Positions 25,625 to 33,988 of a stretch of DNA of 64,000 bases are shown here, piece after piece. This stretch comes from Stenotrophomonas sp. Iso1 (GTDB lineage Bacteria > Pseudomonadota > Gammaproteobacteria > Xanthomonadales > Xanthomonadaceae). Under the pieces are notes generated by a model. That model saw only the letters and a list, made by a program, of their open reading frames with translations. It was not told where the DNA came from and searched no databases. Every line of letters begins with the position of its first letter. The first letter of the stretch is position 1. The stretch is from NCBI RefSeq assembly GCF_027497995.1, contig NZ_JAODBT010000002.1, positions 310,001-374,000 of the forward strand, given 5' to 3'. The position numbers were made by a program, and so were the translations under genes.

Positions 25625-26917
25625 TCAGCCCAGCAGATCGCGCAGCTTGTACCAGGACATGGCCGCCACCAGCAGCGGCATGCGCAGCGCCTTGCCGCCG
25701 GGGAACACCCCGTGCGGAATCTTCTCGAATACATCCAGCCGCGCCGACTGGCCGACAATGGCTTCGGCAATCACTTCGCCTGCAAGGCCGGCGCTGGCCA
25801 CGCCATGGCCGGAGAAACCCTGCGCGAAATAAACACTTGGCGTGAGCCTTCCCCAGTGCGGCGCACGGTTGCGGGTGATGTCGATATAGCCGCCCCACAC
25901 GTACTCCAACTCCACATCGGCCAGCTGTGGGAATACGCGGCGCATGCGGCGGGTCATGCTGGCGCGCAGGCCGGGTGGCGGCAGTGCGGAATAGTTGGCC
26001 TGGCCGCCGAACAATAGGCGGTGGTCGCGGCTGAGACGGAAGTAGTCCAAAGCCCAGTTCACGTCGGCCACGGCCATGTCGTTGCGGATCAGCGCCTTGG
26101 CGCGCTCGGCACCCAGCGGCTGGGTGGCACCGATGTAGGTGCCGACCGGCATCATCCGGGTTTCCAGTTCCGGGGCGATGTCCTGCAACCAGGCATTACC
26201 AGCCAACACCACGAAGTCTGCATCGACGCGGCCCTGTGCCGTGATCAATGCGGGTTGTGGACCGCGCTGCATCCGGATGACCGGCGAATGCTCATGCAGG
26301 GTCACGCCAGCTGCTTGCGCAGCACGCGCCAGCCCTTGGGCGTAGGCGAGTGGATGCAGGTGGCCGCTGGCGGCGTCGTACATCGCGCCGAGGTAGCGGT
26401 CGCTGGCGAGTTCCTGCTGCAGACGTGGACGGTCCCACCATTCCAGCGGGTAGTCGTAGCGTTGCGCCATGCGCTCGATGTCCGCACGCAGGGCGCGTTC
26501 CTGACGCGGGTGGATCGGTACGCTGGCGTGGCCGTCGCGCCAGTCGCAGTCGATGCCGTGGCGGGCGATGCGCTGTTTGAGTTGATGCATGCCATCGCGT
26601 GAGAAATCGAATAGCAGGCGCGCATCGGCATCGCCGACCAGTTTTTCCAACGTGTCCTGCTCGCAGCCATAACCGACGATGGCCTGGCCGCCATTGCGGC
26701 CGGAGGCGCCCCAGCCAACGCGCTCGGCTTCCAATACGGTGACCTTGTAGCCCTTCTCGGCCAAGGCCAGCGCAGCGGTCAGGCCGGTGTAACCGGCTCC
26801 CAACACCGCAACATCAGCACGCGTCTGGCCGCGTAGTGGCGCGCGCGCGGGTAATTGCGGTTGGCTGCTGGCGTACCAACTGGGCGGATATGCGGGCTGT
26901 GGCTGGTCCACGGACAT
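25625..26917 (-). CDS. puuB: Gamma-glutamylputrescine oxidase (FAD)
   Basis: 430 residues, DAO-family flavoprotein. The N-terminal dinucleotide fold is VAVLGAGYTGLTAALALAE, followed by GWGASGRNGGQ, typical of PuuB and related amine oxidases. The C-terminal part has WGGYIDITRNRAPHWG and FSGHGVASAGLAGE, which line the FAD. PuuB oxidises gamma-glutamylputrescine to gamma-glutamyl-gamma-aminobutyraldehyde, H2O2 and ammonia. It is divergent from puuD-puuA with about 180 bp between, which probably holds promoters for both directions. The start at 26917 is at the conserved protein beginning; the open frame extends further without support. Confidence 0.9.
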   Translation of the reverse strand: MSVDQPQPAYPPSWYASSQPQLPARAPLRGQTRADVAVLGAGYTGLTAALALAEKGYKVTVLEAERVGWGASGRNGGQAIVGYGCEQDTLEKLVGDADARLLFDFSRDGMHQLKQRIARHGIDCDWRDGHASVPIHPRQERALRADIERMAQRYDYPLEWWDRPRLQQELASDRYLGAMYDAASGHLHPLAYAQGLARAAQAAGVTLHEHSPVIRMQRGPQPALITAQGRVDADFVVLAGNAWLQDIAPELETRMMPVGTYIGATQPLGAERAKALIRNDMAVADVNWALDYFRLSRDHRLLFGGQANYSALPPPGLRASMTRRMRRVFPQLADVELEYVWGGYIDITRNRAPHWGRLTPSVYFAQGFSGHGVASAGLAGEVIAEAIVGQSARLDVFEKIPHGVFPGGKALRMPLLVAAMSWYKLRDLLG

Positions 26918-27094
26918 CAGGCGGAATGGCTCGGCAGGGGGCAGGGAGTGTAACGGCCGGCCTGTGTGCGCCAAGCGCAGACGTCGGCCGAACAGCGCCT
27001 ATTGTGCCGCCCAACGTTTGAATGACGGATGCGGCGCGGTTGCCTAAATGCAGGGCCGGGGGTAGCGTGCGTGCACGTCTTCTGAGCCAGATGC

Positions 27095-27853
27095 ATGACC
27101 ACCTTGCCGCTGGTCGGCCTGCCAACCGACAGCAAACCGATCGGATCCCACCCTTTCCTCGTGGTTGGTGAAAAGTACGTGCGGGCGGTGGCGGAGGGCG
27201 CAGGTGCCATGCCCCTGATACTGCCGCTGCTGCAGCCACCGTTGCCGGCGCAGGCGTGGCTTCGGCAGTTGGATGGGCTGCTATTGACCGGCGCCACCAG
27301 CAACATCGAGCCGCATCATTACGACGGTGGGCCCAGTTGGCCGGGCAATCCCCATGACCCGACGCGCGATGCCAATGTGTTTGGGCTGCTGCCGCAGGCG
27401 TTGGCGATGGGCCTGCCGGTGCTGGCGATCTGCCGGGGTTTTCAGGAGGTCAACGTTGCTTTCGGCGGCAGCCTGCATCCCAACGTGCATGACATACCGG
27501 GGCTGGCCGACCACCGTGAAGACCCGGATTCACCGCTGGACGTGCAATATGGCCCGGCCCACGCACTGGAACTGGTGCCGGGTGGGGTGCTGGCCGGTAT
27601 TGCCGGTCATACCCAGGTAAGCGTCAACACCGTGCATGGGCAGGGCGTGGCGCGACTGGGCGAGGGCCTGCAGGTTGAAGCCCGCGCACCTGACGGGCTG
27701 GTTGAAGCTTTCCGTGGCCCGGGCCCGGGTTTCCTGCTCGGCGTGCAGTTCCATCCGGAGTGGCGGGTGCGTGAAAACCCGTTCTACCTGGGCATTTTCC
27801 AAGCCTTCGGCGAGGCCTGTCGTCGTTACCAGATGCAAAAACCAAAAAGCTGA
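27095..27853 (+). CDS. puuD: Gamma-glutamyl-GABA hydrolase
   Basis: 252 residues, class I glutamine amidotransferase fold (Peptidase_C26). Catalytic Cys113 in LAICRGFQEVN and the His220/Glu222 pair in GVQFHPEW complete the triad. GLPTDSKPIG and LLLTGATSNIEPHHY correspond to the PuuD family N-terminus. It releases GABA and glutamate from gamma-glutamyl-GABA. Its stop is six bases before the puuA start, so the two form an operon, divergent from puuB. Confidence 0.93.
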   Translation: MTTLPLVGLPTDSKPIGSHPFLVVGEKYVRAVAEGAGAMPLILPLLQPPLPAQAWLRQLDGLLLTGATSNIEPHHYDGGPSWPGNPHDPTRDANVFGLLPQALAMGLPVLAICRGFQEVNVAFGGSLHPNVHDIPGLADHREDPDSPLDVQYGPAHALELVPGGVLAGIAGHTQVSVNTVHGQGVARLGEGLQVEARAPDGLVEAFRGPGPGFLLGVQFHPEWRVRENPFYLGIFQAFGEACRRYQMQKPKS

Positions 27854-27859
27854 TCCGCC

Positions 27860-29257
27860 ATGACTTCGCGCCCCCGTACCCGCAAGACCGTCAAGACTGT
27901 TGCCAATGTGCAGGAAGAAAGCTCGCTGCTGCGTTGGCTCAAGGAGCGGCACATCACCGAGGTGGAATGCCTGGTGCCGGACATCACCGGCAATGCCCGC
28001 GGCAAGATCATCCCGGCTGACAAGTTTCGCCACGATTACGGCACGCGTCTGCCCGAGGGTATCTTCGCCACCACCGTTACCGGTGAGTTTCCGGACGACT
28101 ACTACGAGCTGACTTCGCCGGCAGACGCGGACATGATCCTGCGCCCGGATCCGGACACCGTGCGGATGGTGCCGTGGGCCACCGACCCCACCGCGCAGAT
28201 CATCCATGACTGTTACACCAAGGGTGGGCAGCCGCATGAGCTGGCACCGCGCAACGTGCTTCGGCGGGTGCTGGCCGGTTATGAAGAGCTGGGCCTCAAG
28301 CCGGTAGTCGCGCCGGAAGTCGAGTTCTTCCTGGTGCAGAAAAACACCGATCCGGATTTCCCGCTGCTGCCGCCGGCCGGCCGCTCCGGGCGGCCAGAGA
28401 CCGCGCGTCAGTCGTATTCGATTGACGCGGTCAATGAATTCGATCCCATCCTCGACCTGATGTACGACTACTGCGAGGCGCTGAAGCTGGACGTGGACAC
28501 GCTGATCCATGAATCCGGTGCGGCGCAGCTGGAAGTGAACTTCACCCACAACGACGCGATGTCGCTGGCCGACCAGGTCTTCCTGTTCAAGCGCACCATG
28601 CGTGAAGCGGCAATGCGGCATGGCGTATTTGCCACGTTCCTGGCCAAGCCCATGGAAACCGAACCGGGCAGTGCCATGCACATTCACCAGAGCCTGGTAC
28701 GCAAGTCCGATGGCATCAATGTGTTTGCCGGTGCCAGCGAAGGCGAGTACAGCGAAACGTTTGACCATTACCTTGCAGGCCTGCAGAAGTACGTGCCGCT
28801 GGCGATGGCTTTCTTCGCGCCCAACGTGAATTCCTATCGCCGTCTGGTTTTCGGCGAAGTGTCACCGAGCAACGTGGAGTGGGGCTTCGACAACCGCACC
28901 TGCGGCCTGCGCGTTCCCATCGACACACTGGAAAACAGTCGTGTGGAAAGCCGCTTTGCCGGCTCCGACGCCAATCCCTATCTCGCCATGGCCGCGACCT
29001 TGGCCTGTGGCCTGCTGGGGTTGCGCGAGAAGCTGCAGCCCACGCAGCCGATCACCGGCAATGCCAAGGAGCTGGGTTATGAACTGCCACGCTCACTGGG
29101 CGAAGCCCTGGACGGGCTGGAAGAATGCGAACCACTGCAGGAGCTGCTGGGCAAGCGTTTCTGCCGCGCCTACATCTCGGTCAAGCGAAAGGAGTACGAG
29201 ACATTCTTCCGCGTGATCAGCTCGTGGGAGCGTGAATTCCTGCTGCTCAATGTCTGA
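27860..29257 (+). CDS. puuA: Gamma-glutamylputrescine synthetase (glutamine synthetase family)
   Basis: 465 residues of the glutamine synthetase fold (PuuA in E. coli 472). Metal-binding motifs APEVEFFL and ESGAAQLEVNF, the ATP region MHIHQSL and NRTCGLRVP are all present. The ~35 residue N-terminal extension before VECLVPDITGNARGK and the TARQSYSID segment fit PuuA-type enzymes rather than assimilatory GlnA, and there is no Tyr adenylylation loop typical of GlnA. It ligates glutamate to putrescine using ATP, the first step of the pathway. It follows puuD by six bases. Confidence 0.92.
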   Translation: MTSRPRTRKTVKTVANVQEESSLLRWLKERHITEVECLVPDITGNARGKIIPADKFRHDYGTRLPEGIFATTVTGEFPDDYYELTSPADADMILRPDPDTVRMVPWATDPTAQIIHDCYTKGGQPHELAPRNVLRRVLAGYEELGLKPVVAPEVEFFLVQKNTDPDFPLLPPAGRSGRPETARQSYSIDAVNEFDPILDLMYDYCEALKLDVDTLIHESGAAQLEVNFTHNDAMSLADQVFLFKRTMREAAMRHGVFATFLAKPMETEPGSAMHIHQSLVRKSDGINVFAGASEGEYSETFDHYLAGLQKYVPLAMAFFAPNVNSYRRLVFGEVSPSNVEWGFDNRTCGLRVPIDTLENSRVESRFAGSDANPYLAMAATLACGLLGLREKLQPTQPITGNAKELGYELPRSLGEALDGLEECEPLQELLGKRFCRAYISVKRKEYETFFRVISSWEREFLLLNV

Positions 29258-29295
29258 GAACGCCGTTAGTCGCTGCTCCAAGAGTGAAGCCAATG

Positions 29296-29316
29296 GTGCT
29301 GCCGCGTGGGCAGCAC
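29296..29316 (+). terminator. Hairpin after puuA
   Basis: A perfect 8-bp stem (gtgctgcc 29296-29303 with ggcagcac 29309-29316, loop of 5) lies about 40 bases after the puuA stop. There is no T tract, so it is at best a weak terminator or mRNA 3' stabiliser. Confidence 0.4.
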
Positions 29317-29462
29317 TGGCAGGCCAATAGCGACTGCTTTTACGCCTGAAAGCCCCCTGTGGGGCGCGGATTGGCGCGATGCCGTCCGCAGATGGGACAA
29401 TACGCCCCGCACCGGCCTGGCCGGTTTCCCCACATCGCTCCCGGATCAACACTGGAGAACCC

Positions 29463-30587
29463 ATGAATCTACGCATCCTGACCGCTGGCATCGCCATCTC
29501 CCTTCTCGCTGCCTGTGGTGGCAAGGAAGACGGCGGTAAAACGCCCGAAGGCGGCGAGGCCAAGGTCCTCAACGTCTACAACTACTCCGATTACATCGCC
29601 GATGACACCATCCCGAACTTCGAGAAGGCAACCAGCGTCAAGGTCACCTATGACGTGTTCGACAGCGATGAGATGGTTGAAACCAAGCTGCTGACCGGCA
29701 ACAGCGGTTACGACATCGTGGTGCCGACGCTGAATTTCTTCGGCCGTCAGATCCAGGCTGGCGTGTTCCTGCCGTTGGACAAGAGCAAGATCCCGAATCT
29801 GGCCAATCTGGACCCGGCGGTGATGGCGCGTATTTCCGGGCAGGATCCGGAGAACAAGTACGGCGTGCCGTACATGATCGGCACGACCGGCATCGGCTAC
29901 AACGTGGCCAAGCTGAAGGAGCGTTTTGGCGGCAGCGCCGACATCGCCAACAGCTGGGACCTGGTGTTCAAGCCGGAGAACATTGCCAAGATGAAGGACT
30001 GTGGCGTGACCATTCTGGACACCCCGGCCGACATGATTCCGATTGCACTGCATTACCTGGGCGAAGATCCGCACAGCGGCGACCCGGCTGTGCTGCAGAA
30101 GGCCGCCGAGCTGCTCAAGTCGATCCGTCCGTACGTGCAGAACTTCCACTCCTCGCAATACGTGGGTTCGTTGGCCAATGGCAGCACCTGCCTGGTAGTG
30201 GGTTGGTCCGGTGACATCATCCAGGCCCGCGACCGTGCCGAGGAAGCCAAGAACGGCGTTGAAGTGGCGTATTCGATCCCGAAGGAAGGCGCCCCGCAGT
30301 GGTTCGACATGCTGGCCATCCCGAAGGATGCCAAGCACCCGCAGAACGCTTATGCGTTCATCAATTACCTGCTTGAGCCGCAGGTGGCTGCCAACAACAC
30401 CAACGTGACCCACTACGCCAATCCGGTGAAGACGGCCACCCCGTTGGTGGACGCGGCGATTCGCGATGATGTGACCATCTACCCGCCGGAAGATGTGGCG
30501 GCCAAGATGTTTACCTACGCGATCAACACCCCGGAGACGGACAAGCTGTACACCCGTTTGTGGACCGAGATTAAGACGGGGCGTTGA
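29463..30587 (+). CDS. potF: Putrescine-binding lipoprotein of ABC transporter
   Basis: 374 residues, extracellular solute-binding protein of the PotD/PotF family. It has a lipoprotein signal (ISLLAAC, lipid-attached Cys18) instead of the cleaved signal peptide of E. coli PotF. The mature protein begins VLNVYNYSDYIADDTIPNFEK, and DVFDSDEMVETKLLTGNSGYD and VPYMIGTTGIGYN are polyamine-binding family motifs. GGAGAACCC precedes the ATG at 29463. It is followed by an intergenic repeat and a terminator-like hairpin before potGHI, which would allow more binding protein than permease. Putrescine as ligand is inferred from the puu genes upstream. Confidence 0.9.
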   Translation: MNLRILTAGIAISLLAACGGKEDGGKTPEGGEAKVLNVYNYSDYIADDTIPNFEKATSVKVTYDVFDSDEMVETKLLTGNSGYDIVVPTLNFFGRQIQAGVFLPLDKSKIPNLANLDPAVMARISGQDPENKYGVPYMIGTTGIGYNVAKLKERFGGSADIANSWDLVFKPENIAKMKDCGVTILDTPADMIPIALHYLGEDPHSGDPAVLQKAAELLKSIRPYVQNFHSSQYVGSLANGSTCLVVGWSGDIIQARDRAEEAKNGVEVAYSIPKEGAPQWFDMLAIPKDAKHPQNAYAFINYLLEPQVAANNTNVTHYANPVKTATPLVDAAIRDDVTIYPPEDVAAKMFTYAINTPETDKLYTRLWTEIKTGR

Positions 30588-30611
30588 GAGCACTCGCGAT
30601 AACTGAAGGAC

Positions 30612-30725
30612 TCCCTTCTCCCGCGCGCGAGAGAAGGTGCCCGAAGGGCGGATGAGGGGGCTTTGGCTTCGCTTGCTTTAACGGCGCCCTCACCCCAACC
30701 CCTCTCCCGCAGGCGGGAGAGGGGC
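30612..30725. repeat. Pair of inverted CTCTCCC intergenic repeats
   Basis: Two related elements face each other. The left one has a ccttctc/gagaagg stem (30614-30620 with 30631-30637) followed by tgcccgaagggcggatgaggg. The right one has a 12-bp perfect stem, cccctctcccgc (30699-30710) with gcgggagagggg (30713-30724), preceded by ccctcacccc, the complement of the left unit's tail. This composition is a common dispersed intergenic repeat in xanthomonads; a related copy is at 21176-21204. Confidence 0.7.
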
Positions 30726-30779
30726 TATCAGTCTTCAAGCGCTAGGACGAGCGGCGCTCCTGCTCAACGTCCCACATCA

Positions 30780-30811
30780 ACAAAGCCTCCTTACCCACAA
30801 GGAGGCTTTGT
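30780..30811 (+). terminator. Terminator-like hairpin between potF and potG
   Basis: A 13-bp perfect stem (30780-30792 with 30799-30811, loop acccac) contains AAAGCCTCC/GGAGGCTTT, the usual composition of intrinsic terminators here. Only a short T run follows inside the 3' arm, so read-through into potGHI is plausible. Confidence 0.65.
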
Positions 30812-30975
30812 CATTTCAGTCTCAATCCCCCAAAACTCCCCGCTTTCACCCAGCCTCACCCGCGCGCCACGTACTGTCCCTGCAAGGCCAACCGCCATAC
30901 CCGGCGGTGTCGCCGGTAAAACGCGGGGGCTACACTACGCTCGCTTTCCCCTACTGCCTGCTCCCGGAGCCCTGC

Positions 30976-32106
30976 ATGCCCGTTGAAGCCAAGCCGGATG
31001 CCATCGCGTTGAACAGCGAGCCCGGTTATTTGTCCATCCGCGATCTGCGCAAGGAATTCGATGGCTTTGTCGCTGTCGATGACGTCAACCTGGATGTGCG
31101 CAAGGGCGAAATCTTCGCGTTACTGGGCGGATCGGGTAGCGGCAAATCCACGCTGCTGCGTTGCCTGGCCGGCTTCGAGACGCCTACCAAGGGCAAGATC
31201 CTGCTCGATGGTCAACCGATCACCGCGCTGCCGCCCTACGAGCGGCCGATCAACATGATGTTCCAGTCCTACGCGCTGTTCCCGCACATGACCGTGGAGC
31301 AGAACATCGCTTTCGGGCTGAAGCAGGACGGCATGGCCAAAGAGGCGGTCACCCGGCGTGTCGGCGAGATGCTGGAACTGGTGCAGTTGGACAAGCTGGG
31401 CAAGCGCAAACCGCATCAGCTGTCCGGTGGGCAGCAGCAGCGCGTGGCGCTGGCCCGTTCGTTGGCCAAGAGCCCCAAGCTGCTATTGCTGGACGAGCCG
31501 ATGGGCGCGCTCGACAAGAAGCTGCGCTCGAAAATGCAGCTGGAGCTGGTCAACATCATCGAGCAGCTCGGTGTGACCTGTGTGATGGTCACCCACGATC
31601 AGGAAGAGGCCATGACCATGGCCACCCGCATCGCGGTGATGGACCAGGGGTGGATCCAGCAGATCGGCAAGCCAGACGATATCTACGAACAGCCGGCCAA
31701 TCGCTTTGTCGCTGGCTTCATTGGCTCAGTGAATCTGATTGAAGGCGTGATCGACGAAGACCTGCCGGAGTACGTCACCGTGCGTACCGCCGATTTCCCG
31801 GCGCCGATCTACGTCGGCCATGGCATCACCGGCTATGAAGGACAACCGGTGGCCTTCGCGCTGCGGCCGGAGAAGATTCACATCGGCAAGGATGAGCCGG
31901 AGGGTGAGACCAACAAGGCATTCGGCGTGGTCGAGGACATCGCCTATTTCGGTAGCCACTCGGTTTACCACGTGCGCCTCCCCAGTGGCGCCAAGATCCT
32001 CTCCAACTTCGCCAACATGAAGCGCTGGGACAGCGACGGCATTACCTGGAACGATGAAGTCTGGGTGTCCTGGGACGACAACGATGGCGTGGTGCTGACC
32101 TCATGA
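30976..32106 (+). CDS. potG: Putrescine ABC transporter ATP-binding protein
   Basis: 376 residues. ABC ATPase with Walker A GGSGSGKST, Q-loop MMFQSYALFPHMTVEQN, signature LSGGQQQRVALARSLA, Walker B LLLLDEPMGALD and the switch His in VTHDQEEA. The C-terminal TOBE domain (about 290-375) marks the spermidine/putrescine (PotA/PotG) class. The start at 30976 has GGAG six bases upstream; the longer open frame covers the intergenic repeat and is not credible. The stop overlaps potH by ATGA. Confidence 0.93.
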   Translation: MPVEAKPDAIALNSEPGYLSIRDLRKEFDGFVAVDDVNLDVRKGEIFALLGGSGSGKSTLLRCLAGFETPTKGKILLDGQPITALPPYERPINMMFQSYALFPHMTVEQNIAFGLKQDGMAKEAVTRRVGEMLELVQLDKLGKRKPHQLSGGQQQRVALARSLAKSPKLLLLDEPMGALDKKLRSKMQLELVNIIEQLGVTCVMVTHDQEEAMTMATRIAVMDQGWIQQIGKPDDIYEQPANRFVAGFIGSVNLIEGVIDEDLPEYVTVRTADFPAPIYVGHGITGYEGQPVAFALRPEKIHIGKDEPEGETNKAFGVVEDIAYFGSHSVYHVRLPSGAKILSNFANMKRWDSDGITWNDEVWVSWDDNDGVVLTS

Positions 32107-33029
32107 GCGCATCCGGCGCACTCCCAAGCGGTTGGCGGCGCTGGCTGCCGGGTACCCGCGCTGGCGTGATCGGCGTGCCCTACCTGTGGTTGCTGTTGTT
32201 CTTCGCCATTCCGTTCCTGATAGTTCTCAAGATCTCGTTCTCGAAGATGGCCGTGGCGATTCCGCCGTATACGTCCATCGTCGCGTACGTGGACAACGCG
32301 TTTACGGTGAACCTCAACCTGGGCAACTACGCGGCGTTGTTCACCGACAGCCAGTACGTGGTCGCTTACCTGAGCTCGATCAAGATCGCGGTCGTCTCGA
32401 CGTTGCTGACGTTGCTGATCGGCTACCCGATGGCGTATGTGATTTCACGCATGTCCCCGTCGGCGCGCAACATCGCGATGATGCTGGTGGTGCTGCCGTC
32501 GTGGACGTCATTTTTGATTCGCGTCTATGCCTGGATCGGCATCCTCGACAGCAATGGCCTGATCAATCGCGCATTGATGAACATCGGCCTGATCGACGAG
32601 CCGCTGCGCATTCTCTACACACCGGCCGCGGCCTACATCGGCATCGTCTACTGCTATTTGCCATTCATGGTGCTGCCGCTGTACGCCAACCTGGTCAAGC
32701 TCGATAACCGTTTGCTGGAAGCGGCCTACGACCTGGGCGCGCGCCCGTGGCAGGCTTTCCTCAGAATCACTCTTCCGCTCTCGCGCAGCGGCATCATTGC
32801 CGGCTGCATGTTGGTGATGATCCCGGCGGTGGGCGAGTTCGTGATCCCGGAAATGCTCGGTGGCCCTGACACCTTGATGATCGGCCGCGTGCTGTGGGGT
32901 GAGTTCTTCAACAACCGTGACTGGCCACTGGCCTCGGCGGTGGCGATCGTGATGCTGTTGTTGTTGCTGGTGCCGATCATCATTTTCAACCGGGCCCAGC
33001 AGCGTGCGCTGGAAGGGACGCTGGCATGA
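32103..33029 (+). CDS. potH: Putrescine ABC transporter permease
   Basis: 308 residues with six predicted membrane helices (first at about 20-42) and the binding-protein-dependent permease EAA loop around AAYDLGARPWQAFLRITLPLS. LVVLPSWTSFLIRVYAW is typical of PotB/PotH. It forms the membrane channel with PotI and couples to PotG. ATGA overlaps join it to potG upstream and potI downstream. Confidence 0.93.
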   Translation: MSASGALPSGWRRWLPGTRAGVIGVPYLWLLLFFAIPFLIVLKISFSKMAVAIPPYTSIVAYVDNAFTVNLNLGNYAALFTDSQYVVAYLSSIKIAVVSTLLTLLIGYPMAYVISRMSPSARNIAMMLVVLPSWTSFLIRVYAWIGILDSNGLINRALMNIGLIDEPLRILYTPAAAYIGIVYCYLPFMVLPLYANLVKLDNRLLEAAYDLGARPWQAFLRITLPLSRSGIIAGCMLVMIPAVGEFVIPEMLGGPDTLMIGRVLWGEFFNNRDWPLASAVAIVMLLLLLVPIIIFNRAQQRALEGTLA

Positions 33030-33871
33030 GCATGAGCCGGCGTACCTCCTGGTTGGGCTGGAGCATCCTGCTGCTGGGGTTCGCTTTCCTGTACCTGCCG
33101 ATCCTGTTGTTGATGGTGTACTCGTTCAACGCATCTCGTCTGGCAACGGTGTGGGCGGGCTTCTCCACGCAGTGGTATGGCGAACTGTTCCGTGACCGTC
33201 AGTTGCTGCAAGCGGCGTGGATCAGCATCAAGATCGCGTTCTGGACCGCCACCGCGGCAATGGTGATCGGCACCATGGCGGCGATGGCGATGACACGTTT
33301 CAAACGCTTCCCCAGTAAAACCCTGTTTGGCGCGTTGGTGACGGCGCCGCTGGTGATGCCGGAAGTGATCATTGGTTTGTCGATTCTGCTGATGCTGGTG
33401 TCGATGGGTGGCCTGTTCGGGTTGCCGTCCAAGGGCGTCGTGGCGATCTGGATCGCGCACGTCACCTTCACCATTTCCTTCGTGACGGTGGTGGTGTCTT
33501 CGCGGCTGCAGGAGCTGGACCGCTCGCTGGAAGAAGCCGCGATGGACCTGGGCGCGAACCGGCTCAAGGTGTTCTTCCTGATCACCTTGCCGATCATTGC
33601 TCCCGCATTGGTATCGGGCTGGCTACTGGCCTTCACCCTCTCGCTGGATGACGTGGTGATCGCCAGTTTCGTTGCCGGCCCGAGTTCAACCACGTTGCCG
33701 ATGAAGATATTCGCCTCGGTGCGCATGGGCGTGAGCCCCAAGATCAACGCACTGGCTACCTTGATGGTGCTGGCGGTGTCGCTGGTGGCGGTAACCGGCT
33801 GGTGGATATCCGCACGCTCGGAGAAGCGTCGCCAACGGGATATGCAATTGGCGTTGCAGGAAAACGGCTGA
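33026..33871 (+). CDS. potI: Putrescine ABC transporter permease
   Basis: 281 residues, six membrane helices, PotC/PotI type. The EAA loop is EEAAMDLGANRLKVFFLITLP, and FTLSLDDVVIASFVAGPSSTTLP is the conserved C-terminal segment of polyamine permeases. It starts within the potH stop (ATGA). It is the last gene of potGHI; the semialdehyde dehydrogenase gene begins 118 bp further. Confidence 0.93.
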   Translation: MSMSRRTSWLGWSILLLGFAFLYLPILLLMVYSFNASRLATVWAGFSTQWYGELFRDRQLLQAAWISIKIAFWTATAAMVIGTMAAMAMTRFKRFPSKTLFGALVTAPLVMPEVIIGLSILLMLVSMGGLFGLPSKGVVAIWIAHVTFTISFVTVVVSSRLQELDRSLEEAAMDLGANRLKVFFLITLPIIAPALVSGWLLAFTLSLDDVVIASFVAGPSSTTLPMKIFASVRMGVSPKINALATLMVLAVSLVAVTGWWISARSEKRRQRDMQLALQENG

Positions 33872-33960
33872 GAGCAGCCTCTGTGGTGCTGAGTCATGCT
33901 CGGTTCTACACGGTCAGCGCGCGGGGTTTACCTGCGCGCAACATTCCCGGCGCTACCATT

Positions 33961-33984
33961 CCTGCATTCGTTGAATGCAGGTGA
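33961..33984 (+). promoter_or_regulatory. Palindrome overlapping the ribosome-binding site of the semialdehyde dehydrogenase gene
   Basis: A perfect 9-bp inverted repeat (cctgcattc 33961-33969 with gaatgcagg 33973-33981, loop gtt) has its 3' arm running into the Shine-Dalgarno sequence AGGTGA (33979-33984), five bases from the ATG at 33989. As RNA it would hide part of the ribosome-binding site; as DNA it could be an operator. Confidence 0.5.
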
Positions 33985-33988
33985 TCCC

